Assembly: GCA_947568835.1 (NCBI GenBank)
Contig: OX387605.1
Location: forward strand, 2,914,001-2,978,000
Length of the DNA: 64,000 nt
Direction of reading: 5' to 3'
DNA from: Protonemura montana
Taxonomy: Eukaryota; Arthropoda; Insecta; Plecoptera; Nemouridae
The position numbers and the translations under genes were made by a program. The notes under the pieces are model-generated. The model did not search any database and was not told the origin of the DNA. It was given only the letters and a program-made list of their open reading frames with translations. This document shows positions 1 through 10,400 of this stretch, piece by piece (the stretch's first letter is position 1; every line of letters begins with the position of its first letter).

Positions 1-1490
1 GTACATGTTAGGACCAATCAGTTTTTATGTGTGCCCGGTTTTTTCAACGGTTTTGCCAAATACTGGACGTACTGAAAGCCAGGCTTTCAAAACAACATCG
101 AATGGGTCTCATGGCGGACCGAGTTTTGGATAAATCGGATAGCAGATTGCATGGACTAGCGTTTTAATAAAGCATTAATAATAATTTTAAATAATATTGC
201 AGTATGGAAAGCCTTCTTTTAAGATATTCTGACAATAAACATATTTAATGTCTACAATACATGTGGCAGTAATTACTATTTACCTATCGTACCTGCGTAT
301 TGGCAATTAATCACCTGCAATCATCTACATTCAGTTACTGTTTGAATTAGCAATAATTCTTGGGGAGACAAGACGTGGACATGGAATACGATCACACTGC
401 ATCACAGCTGGCTGCAACCAATTGATGTTAAAGCATGCACCTAGATCTTTGAGTTTTGATTAATATGGCATGAACATAGACATACTGTAAGCTTGGTGCT
501 TGTGGGTTATTTACACCGACCCAGGGTATGAACCTTGCATTGGTGTGCAATCAATAAGAACATCGAAGTCTATCTACTTTATTGATGAAAGTGAAACCAA
601 ATTCACGACTAAATTAAAGGGCATGTTTTAGCAGGTGAATTCTCTCTATCAAAATTAAAGCAGCAAACCTGTGAACCAATTCTTACTGAAGTGTCTGGAA
701 ATAGTTATGGGTCTTCGTTTGTGGGTACAGTGAGATTGGTACATGGGTTTTAATTTAGGGAACACATTTGCTTACACAATTTCAATTAATAAAATGAAAT
801 AGTTTCACGTGGACAGCACACAACGTGGACAATGAAGCAACAATGTTTGGTGATACGTGGATGACTATGATTGAATGTGCCCAAGAATCGCTCAGAAAGA
901 TTACATCGCTATCAAAAGTGTTACATATTTTATTGATGTTCACAGTTTTAATTTATTATGTGGAGTTAATTGTTATCTCGCATGTTACAGGAGATAATTC
1001 TCTGTGTAAGAAATATGCCTTGCCGTGGTCCAGCCTGGCTCAGCCATGGACAACGAGATTTAAAGCCACAAATATCACCAATAAACGCTAAGGATAAGAT
1101 AAAAATAAGTACATCCTCCAGTTAAAAGAAATTGTAAATAGGAACGGATTTTCGAATAAACCTAATTTGTACTTACTTGTACGTGAATGGGCCAGCTGGT
1201 ATATCAGCCCCTACAATTTCATGATCAGGCCACATTGAACCAATTCCAAAGACTTGCATTGCTAAGATTCTAATTTATATCAATGGAAGTAATTCATCAA
1301 AAATAATATGCGTTGCAATTTACCTTTATTTTAGAATCCAAAGAGATTCAAGTTTTGTCCCCGTGGTAAACAAACTCCTCTCCACGTGTCGCTAAAAGCA
1401 GCCCCCACCCCTGCCCACGAAGAGAAGGGTAGGTGTAACTTTCACACCTGTGATTGGCTGCAACCCTTCCCCACCACCCCGCTTCACAGA
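1..1490. other. Upstream non-coding stretch, no gene recognised
   Basis: AT-rich sequence with only short open frames that lack splice context or recognisable domains. It ends in the promoter of the F-box gene. I see no repeat family here that recurs in the window. Confidence 0.6.
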
Positions 1491-1493
1491 GAG

Positions 1494-1500
1494 TATAAGT
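1494..1500 (+). promoter_or_regulatory. TATA-like box of the F-box gene
   Basis: TATAAGT lies about 130 bp before the start codon. An inverted CCAAT motif (GATTGG) sits about 40 bp further upstream, near 1452-1457. The expected transcription start is about 1525. This is inferred from motif and spacing only. Confidence 0.5.
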
Positions 1501-1519
1501 AGGACTCTGCACCGGCGCC

Positions 1520-1534
1520 ATGTTTCATTGCTAA
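1520..1534 (+). other. Possible 4-codon upstream ORF in the F-box gene 5' leader
   Basis: An ATG followed by three codons and TAA lies at or just before the predicted transcription start. It would be in the 5' UTR only if transcription starts upstream of 1520, so its presence in the mRNA is uncertain. Confidence 0.25.
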
Positions 1535-1623
1535 ATTTTACTTGCTAGAGTCGTTGTCGTTCTCGTCCGAGTGAAATTTGCAATATCGCCAAGTTCTTCG
1601 ATTGTGTTTGTTGTCGTTTCGCT

Positions 1624-3505
1624 ATGGATCAGTTCTACTCGCTGCTGTGCAATTGCTGGAAAGGAGACGGGTCGGAGGAATCGTTGGACATAATCTTTAA
1701 CTTGCCGCCGGAGATGGCCATAATCATTTTGAGGTAAGATCTTGTTACTTTATTACTTATTTTGAATCGATTTGTTATCCCAAACATAAGTGCTTCTCAT
1801 CAAACGTGATAACTTAAATTTTGTGGGAAAGATTAATACAATTCTAGGTCGGAATAGGGAATTTAAAGACGGGGGGTAGCACTGCCCTGTTCAATGTTAA
1901 TTTAATCATGTTTATAATTATTATATACATTAGTCTTGTGGTTGCGTCGATGCATCAGGCCCTGCAAATTCAGTTTAGCCAAGTTCATCTGCTCTCTGTT
2001 TCCATGCTCTATTTGGGCTCACATCGATAATTCATGCTTCAATTTCTGGCACCATAATCGTTTCCTGTTTAGTACACCAGCATATGGGGATCCCATGTAG
2101 TTTCAAAATTTTAGAGTTTATATGACCTCTCTTCTAACATGTGCATTTCTGCCATATGCAATAATGGATTCTGTTAGATTTCAAATCTTTAGCTTGCACA
2201 CAAGTACCTTCCAGATTATAAAGTGTGAAAAAATCTTTGGCTGCAGCTCTGATGATTCAATGATCCTAAATATAAACCTAATTCCTGTTTCTATTTTTCA
2301 GGATGCTTGATCCACGTGCCTTGTTGGCTGCTGTTCTCGTGTGCAAGAGATGGTTTCGTCTGATTCGATCAGACAGGGTCCTCAGGAAGACTGTTCGTGA
2401 CGAGGTCATCAAGCAGCGTGAGGCTCGCAGGAACCTGTTCTACGGAGTGGACATTGCAAGGACCGCGAGAAATGCCAGACAAGAAGGATCAGCAGCTCGA
2501 AACGCATTTGTCATCAAGAACATGAACAAAGTCTCTCACAGAGACTCAGGTGTGTACCCTCTATAGTTAATCCATTTGTGCTACTTGTAATTATCATTTA
2601 ATTTCAAGGCTGCTCAAATCTTTGGTCTGTAGATGAGGCAATGAAAGTACCTCAGATCTGTGTCCACCCTATGTACCAGCCTTTGAAAGGTTCTCAATAA
2701 GCGAACAAATACAAGAACATGACAAAAACCTGTATAACTGCAGCATCCAGTGCCAACCGGTGCATGTGACAACTAAGTTTATAAATATATTTATGCGTCA
2801 TTTCAAAATATTTAGTCATATGGACCGGTTGTTCATTGAAATTCCCAGCTGTTACTCTGATGTACTAACCTGTAATTTTTCCTGTTCTAGTCCCTGGTCC
2901 GGTCCACACCGGTCGACCAGCTTCCGTGCCAGTTATGGTACCGTATGCCCAGCAGGCTGCTCGTACGTTTTCCTGCGAGGTTTTCACCGTCCCCACCCGA
3001 GCCCCGCAGCTGAGCATTCCCCGGAAGACGTACAACATGTCTTCTGGTCTTGGATTTGATGCGAGTAGGATCAAAACTGGTGAGTACTTGCGGACTGATT
3101 TACATCACCATTACACAGCACTGCTGTCATTATCTTCTCAGTTGGAGTCAGTACTGGAGAGCATCTAGACTTAACCATGTTGGGAATTATAATGGTTATA
3201 GAACCCTTGTAGCTATTGAAGGATTACAAAGACCTTGGAGAACTTGTTAATATGCATAATACCATATTAATTAAAAATTCTTAATTTACTTCAAACATTA
3301 TCTTTATTTTCCTGGAGTAATGATGTCTCCCTGATTGCTGATGTATCCTTTTTATGTTTCAGTTCACACCTCCAGACTGCAGTCACAGTCTGTTCATCCA
3401 TTAGCGCCGCTGCTGGAAGCACCAACCCGCAAGGCATCCAAGTTTCGTCCAAGCAGGAAGATTGTAGATATTTGTAAAGAAAAACCGAAGTCCCTTCGAT
3501 TGTAG
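1624..3505 (+). CDS. F-box domain protein, 229 aa, four exons
   Basis: Coding exons are 1624-1733, 2302-2549, 2891-3079 and 3363-3505. All introns are GT-AG and the reading phase is kept throughout. Residues about 27-75 fit an F-box: LPPEMAIIIL, then the LDPRALLAAVLVCKRWFRL segment with the typical Leu-Pro start and Cys-Lys-Arg-Trp helix, followed by a basic Arg/Lys-rich helix. The rest of the protein (about 120-229) is basic and low in recognisable domains, with no WD or leucine-rich repeats. F-box proteins usually bind Skp1 and bring substrates to an SCF ubiquitin ligase; that role is inferred from the motif alone and the substrate is unknown. The start ATG is the first one in frame after the TATA-like box. 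The gene converges on the TEP gene downstream. I do not recognise a named orthologue. Confidence 0.75.
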
Positions 3506-3516
3506 CATAGTTTATA

Positions 3517-3522
3517 AATAAA
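3517..3522 (+). terminator. Poly(A) signal AATAAA of the F-box gene
   Basis: AATAAA begins 12 bp after the F-box stop codon (TAG, 3503-3505) and is followed by a T-rich stretch. Expected cleavage is near 3535-3550. Confidence 0.75.
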
Positions 3523-3548
3523 GTTGTTTTAATTTAATTTTTTACATA

Positions 3549-3554
3549 TTTATT
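3549..3554 (-). terminator. Poly(A) signal AATAAA of the TEP gene
   Basis: AATAAA on the minus strand lies about 250 bp after the TEP stop codon. Expected cleavage is near 3520-3535, inside or touching the 3' end of the convergent F-box transcript. Confidence 0.55.
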
Positions 3555-3804
3555 TGTAGTGAGTACCTGGATATGTTCCCATCCTAATAATTTACAATGC
3601 TTTAATTTCTTACAGAATTTTAGCTCTTATCTCTTCTTGCATTCTATGATAGAGAGGGGGATTAAATAATTTAGTAATTTAGTGAATTGGTTAAGTAATA
3701 TTCTATGCAGAGGTGATGGATGTGCTAGCCACATGCAAGGTGCTGAATTGCAACTCACCAAATTATTACAAACTTGTTGTTTCAAAGGATGTTGATTGCC
3801 TATT

Positions 3805-4465
3805 TCACCCTTGAGTTGGAGGGACACACTTGCTTCTTGCAGCCTTCACTGCTCGTGGCTGGCCAAGGCCCGATGGTATTTTCCACAGGTGAGTTGTCAT
3901 GTCCAGGGAGAGCGTGTTCATTTGCACCAGGGGCTTCTCAAAGATTAGCAACATAGTGGTGTTGGCTGGAAAGGCAAACAAAACTCTTGATTTAGTGTTT
4001 TACATTTGAATCTGATAACTGTTGTGGGTGTACTGACAGGCCTGAGTGTCAATTTTAGTGTGCTGCATGCAGTTCCCAAAGGGATATTACAGGAGAAGAA
4101 AGAGCTATCCAGGATGAAATCTTATTTAAATTGCAAACGCTTGCAACGTGCGGAGCATTTTATTATTATCAACACTATAACCATCTCAAAAATCAATTTT
4201 TGAGATGGTTTTGGTGTTGATAATATTAAAAAAAACAGCTTACCGATTCCATCTTGCAGAGGAGCACAGTTGCACTCGGAGGAGTGTTCCAAACGCACCA
4301 CCCTCTTGAGTCTCGTTGGTGTCTTTGAGTGGGTCACGTCAAGAAGGAGTCTGGCCAACCCGGGCCTACGCATGACTACCTTGTATGCACTTGCAGCGTT
4401 GCAGTAGATGGTAGAGAAGTTACTGGGAAATTTTGCCCAGCAATGAGGACAGCCATTTTCATTTT
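3805..4465 (-). other. NTR (netrin/C345C-like) domain exons of the TEP
   Basis: The last two exons encode a module starting GCPHCW and YCNAASAYKV, then SSECNCAPL, MLLIF, LSLDMTTHLWKIP and a final KSKC-type cysteine (RSKC). This order (Cys-x-Ala followed by a Val-rich strand, a Cys-x-Cys-x-x-Leu motif, then a Trp and a terminal Cys) is the NTR pattern seen in complement C345C, netrins and TIMPs. The penultimate exon ends at a strong donor (ATCG/GTAAGC) at 4244, and the acceptor after 3965 keeps frame. Domain family assignment is by pattern, not by search. Confidence 0.7.
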
Positions 4466-7400
4466 CTGCAAAAAAAGAAATAGAAAACCTTGACCTAGGT
4501 TACCTTGGCAACATGATTGTGGTATGACAAGGATTTCAGATCTGCATTAAAATAAATCCATTTCCTTGTAAGAAAAATGACAAATGGTTAATCTTCAACC
4601 TTCTTTCATCTTCTTAACAATCTCTTAGCAATCTTCTTTAATCTTCGAACTGGCCCTTTCCAATCCGAAATCTGATTCCAAATAATGTTATGGATTTATT
4701 ATCAACAATTAATAATGGCTATTGGGGAAGTGGACACAACATACCGAATTTGAAAAAACTTTTTTCTCCCATTCTATATACCTACCAGCGATTTGCCTTA
4801 ATGGCACTCTTTTAATTATTATTTTAGTAATGAGCTATTCTTGTACCACTATCTTTAAGTTTTAGTAGCAACCAGCAAGCATACCTTTGTCTACAGACGG
4901 CACTTCTCCCGATGGCAACACAAATACAGGAGCTGGACCCTCGTCTCCGTCGGGCACTTCCAGCTCGTGTTCGACATCCACAAAGTCAGGGTTGAGTCCG
5001 TCGATCAAGTCGCCAATGGTAGGTGCTTCACTCGAAGTAGTGGTTGGTGCCTCCGTAGTGCGTGAATTTACGAGCGCTTGCGGTGCCCGAGCCACCAATA
5101 TTGCAGCATCGGATCGCGTTCGCATTTCACGAGCTATCGGAGGGAAGTTCGGGAATGGGGTAGCTCGAGCAATGAGGTGGTCTTCCTCCAGACTGCTTGG
5201 ACTAGGAGCTTGAACAAAACTGGCCATTGGATTGGGCAGTGGCTCGATTTCGCATTCAGTTGACACTTGATAATTCTGAAATCAGATCCACCTAGGCTCA
5301 AAAATTATCTGTGTTGAGAGGTGAGCAAGACATCTGATTTTACTTGAGGCTTCCAGAAGAATTGTGTTTGAAATTTAAATCTAGCAACAGCAACATACCT
5401 TGGAGATCTCCAGTTCTGGCTGGTAATAGTCGTAGAGCCTCACATTTGCGGGGGAGGGATTCTCCACCTCCAGTTGCTGTTCAAGAAGCAATGAAAGACA
5501 GAGCCAGGTGTTTGACAACGAGTCAAAGTAAAGATTCACTTGGTCTTTCTCCACTTCCCATCGTTTGACAACTGAAACAAAATGCAACACAATTTAAAAT
5601 ATCACGTCCTTTGATCAATGTTGCATCCAAGGCAATATCAAGTACTACTATTTATTAATTGTTGGTCGTACAAGGCAGAATAACTTGGAATAAAGGCAAG
5701 TAATACGTAATACATTTAATTTTGGCATTCTATAACCTTGTATAATATATACATCCAAGATTTGAACGGGCTAGTGATTTGGCTTGGAGGAGGTTTACAA
5801 GAAAACAAACGCAATAACGATAAAATGAATCAGCAAACAAGAGATTTGGAGGAAAAGCTTACAACTGTTGGAGTCCAGCTTTTTGAGTGATTCCTTCTGG
5901 GGTATGTATCCTGAAGCCATGGAGATCTCCAGCACAGCCATGTTAGATATTTCGTTAGACGGCTTGTATCGAACACAGGCCTCGATATTTTGCACCGAGC
6001 ACTCGTCGACGGAAGCTACTGGCCTCGCTTTCAAAGTCAGCTCCAGCGCATCTGCCCCCAGCGCCTTCTGGATGTTGTAGCGCAGCCTACTCTGTGGAAG
6101 GGACAACACGTTGTTGGTGCGGTCCACTTTAGAAAGCAACAATGATATTAACTGATACAAATGAAAAGCAGAGGCAATTTGAAATCTACTTTGCAAGAGG
6201 AAACACGTGTTTGATTTTAGAATTTATAAGAGCCGAGATAGCCGATTAATAGTGAGTTTTTCAAAATCAATATTGGTTGCATTTCAAAATGTTTTCAATA
6301 AACTCTCGAGGTAAAAAAATCTCACTGGATCCGTTCTGCACTGTATTTAGCGTTCCATATCCTAATGTCACTTCTAAAAAGTTACCTGGGAATTACTGGA
6401 CATATTTTGTCCTGTTTTTATTGGAATACAACTGGAGCCAGTAAATCCAGTAAGTTTAGGAAAGCAACCATTGTCTGTTGTGAAAAAGGATTGAACCCAG
6501 ACTTCTTGAATCCTCCTCTAGTGCTGATCAATTCAAAAGTCACTTACAAATGCAGTTGATTTGTAATATCCCAAAGGGCTGGGATAACGAATATGTTGAT
6601 TTGTGACGTGCCAATGGGCTGGGAAAACAAATATGTTGTTTGTGAAAGTAAAGGGAGAGTACGGGACTTACCAAGCGGGAGTGGCAGGCTGCGATAGTGG
6701 AAATTCTTTGTTTATAGTTTTGGCTGTTCCTATTATCACTGGAGATAGGAGACTTAGAACAGAAGATGGTCGCTTCTTTCCAGTGATAAAGGCAACAGCC
6801 GAAACGTTAAACAAAGAATTTCCGCTATCGCGGCCTGCCACTCCCGCTCGGTAAGTTCCATACTCTCCCTTTACTTTCCCAATCAACAAACTCATTACAA
6901 ATGCAGTAAATTTGATGGACAGAGAGTGAAATAATTGATTGCAATTGGCAATACCTGTACGAGCACGCATCCCTCGCCATTGGCAGCTACTTCAACTTGT
7001 GTTGGCAACACTGGGAGTGCCTGGCGCTGAGTCACCAGTCGGTCGTGCTTTAGGATGCGGAAGTTACGGTCGAGGTCTCGTGCCGTGACCAGTACGCTCA
7101 ACTGTGTGTTGCCCACTGGCAGGCTTGCTGCATACTTGGACATCGCCTCCAAGGCAACCACGGTGTCCTGAGAACGCAAAGAGGACTCAAACATCTACTG
7201 TCAAGACTTTTTGTAGGGGATTTGTTGAGGTGGCAAATCATGTCGGAAAATCCATGTGTGAGGTTTTGCTAGAAAAATACTGAAAATGTTTGAAGAAAGT
7301 TATTCAAATGGGCAAAGAAAGATAGCCAAGAGAAATTTAAAATATATATAATGTGAGAGGAGAGGAAGATCAAGAGAAAGATGGATGGAAAAAGTATGAC

Positions 7401-10400
7401 CTCATGAAGAGGAAAGAAGAGGAATATGGAATGAAATAGAAGAGAAAGAAAGTTGGATGGACAAAGAAGTATGACAGAAGTTAGTTTTGGTAAAGGAGTA
7501 TAAAAAAGAACAAAAATTATTTAGCAGGTTATTTTATAAAGTCTTACACCTAAAATGTACTCACAGCCTCTTGGTTCTACTTCTTGGAGCTCCGTCCAAG
7601 CCCAATCTCATCATCAATCTCATCAAATACACTAAAATCGTCTCAGAAAGCCAGTGTCCAAGTGGCTCAATGGGTTAGAGTAACACCCGCGACAGGTGGA
7701 GATCAGGGTTCCAGTCCCCGTTTGGGCATCAATTTTTGAGACGGTAGTAGTGTTCATAATACTAAAATACCCAACGCATTGCAAGCGTTTGCAATTGAAA
7801 TAAGATTTCAAACCATTACGTGAGTGTCTTGAGACCCTTGAGTTGTAAGGAAATACGAGGCCAGTGTCACAGTTGTTTAAAGCAAGACTTTATTCAGGTA
7901 ATGAAAATAAATGAAGTTAGCCAATAGATTGCAGTAGTGAAGACATGTTGAATACTTAACTAGAACTAGAGTAAGTCGCACCTGTGTCGAAACAAATCCA
8001 CCCCTCGCGTTCCTGTGACTCGAGATCCAGCGCACTGCCTTGTGTGCTGTTATCAAGTTGGCCTCGCCGCCAACCTTGACTAATGACAGAATGGCGTAGG
8101 CAGTCATTTCAATGCTCAGGCTCACGGAGTTGCTTCCTGCGAAGAGAACAACATATCGTGAAGCTGAAAACAGGAACTAATCTTCAAGAATATTGTCACA
8201 ATATACACGTACGTACCATCAATGTTGTCAAAAACAAGTACCTAACTAACTAAAATTGACTTAAACCTATTTGCTTTAGGACTGGTTACGAATAATTGTG
8301 GCTGGGCTTGCACTAATATGCTGCTAACTCTGTCTTGTGAGTCTGTTTCCCATGAGTAACCAAATTTCCCAAACAACACAAGTTCTACAAAATCTCAGAG
8401 ACTATTGTAGTACATTGTGCTGTACTCTTCATTATTATAACTAGATCATAGCTGGCAGATATTTTTCTTGAACCTAACACAGTACTCTCCATCTCGAAAT
8501 TTCCTTCTCCAAAACCCTTTCTACAGCCTCGAAGAATACCTGACCTCTACACCACACCATGTCCCCCTGGCCCATCAACAATGAAGTCAATGATGATAAT
8601 GACGACTTAAGAACAAACCAACTAACTATTGATGCAACCCCTAACTCTACCATTATTACTATTTTATCACCTTTATTTACTTTTTCATGTTATAAACGGT
8701 ACAATATTACCATGTTACCTACATATAAATATCCATAGTAGAATAGGCCCACACAACTACAATATATTTGTCAGCAGCCAATAAACAAACAATAAACAAC
8801 ATTAAGACAATGCAACGTTGAACTGATTGTGCAGTAAAACCGAGCTCACCAGCTTTCTCCCAGAAGACAAGTTCCTCCTGCATCGTGGCATGCGCCATGA
8901 GCCGGTCGAGGGCAGCATTGGCAGCAACAGAGTCGTTGAGCAGCGAGGTGGCGTACGTGGCTAGTACGAGAGCGTACACCTCAGATGTGCGATCGGCTGC
9001 CAGGCAGAACGCTGCGTTATCGGCCAGGCTAGGTGGCAAGGGCAGTCCTGTCTCTAGTAGAGCGGTGAAGACGTAGGCTGATAGGGCTGATGTGGAAACA
9101 CCGGTGCTAAGACCACCCTAAGGAACACATAATGGATTGTGTAAGTTGTAGCGTGGCCTTCAAGAACGTGGCTGTATTACTTAAAGTGGCACTTTCCCAA
9201 CAGGTTGTATAGCAAGGCTGGTTAATATAGTAACACTCAATTTAACACTCATTTTTTAATTGAAAAATATGGCCAAAAGAGAAAATTGGACATGTACATA
9301 GGGAGACAATATTTAGATAGTAGGTATGATGATAAATGGTATTTAATTTTCTAATTCACATTTCTTAATTTTTTTCCTGGCTTTTGGCAGAACTTCTCCA
9401 AAACATTAGGTACTAGGTGTTTCGACCCAGTTGGTAAAATTACAATTTTTCTAATGACAGCCTCAGTTTGTTAAAAAAGGCAAATCTATGAGAAAAAAAC
9501 ACTTTACTTCATCCAGGCACTAGAAGGTTTCTTTCTGAAAGAAACTTTCGTTGAACCTTTGCCAGCTATTTCGAAACATAATCTCCTAGCCAACTCACCT
9601 TCATGCCTTTGTGCAAGACTTGCCCGATGGCCGGGAAGCATCCGTTTTCCAACTGCTTAGAGACGATCCAGTCAAAGCTGACCTTCAGGTCTGCTTCATC
9701 AACAAACACGTGAGTCCGTGCCTGAGCAAACGTCTTGACAACAAAAGCGGTCAGCCACATGGACCCTTCCTTGTCGCTCTTGCCGAACGCAGAATACGAC
9801 CCATCGTTGTGGCGATAGTTCAGCTCGCGTTGGTATCCTTCGGGGAAAGCAATCGTTGTCAGATGGAAGGAGTTTCGAAGCAGTGTGAAAGTGGGGGCGG
9901 TTTGAATCACCTTTCTTCATGTTATCCTTGGCTTCAGCTATCAACACGGGGTTGTTCTGGTACGTGGCAGTAAGATAGTTCACAACTTGGAGGTTGGGAA
10001 CAAAGAGAACCATGTTTTGTTCGCCACAGCCCATAGGCAACTGCACCAAACGGTCCAAGTTCTGAGAAGGAAAAAGTATCAACAGAGCACAAAGTGGCAC
10101 CTTGACTGAAGCTTTTCTTTGGGAAAAGTTGCAAGTGTATGAATACAGGATGACAAACGCATGAAGGAAAAGGTAGAGGATTGTACCTGTAAGGCAGGGC
10201 CCATGAGATCTGCCGCCATGCTAACTTGGGCCCGAGCTGACCCTTTGATTACGTCTTCAGGTAGATTCAAGTCCCAGATGATGGTCTTGTCTTCCCCTGA
10301 TGTGTCTGGGTCCAGCAGGAAGATGTTATGTTAAAAATACTACAAAACAAACGTGTCCGTTCAAGATGTGTTGCTCTGGAATAGTCTTACCTGATGTACA

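Noticed and set aside
825-1091. Open frame of 88 codons upstream of the F-box gene
   Set aside because: No domain, no clear promoter or splice context, AT-rich composition; likely chance.
4122-4243. Continuation of the TEP reading frame past 4244 (GKLFFLIL...)
   Set aside because: It follows a strong GTAAGC donor and runs into SINE sequence. Splicing to 3805-3965 stays in frame and completes the NTR pattern with its final Cys, so this is intron.
7651-7725. Functional tRNA gene
   Set aside because: A and B boxes are present but no acceptor stem pairs and a SINE body follows, so it is called a SINE head.
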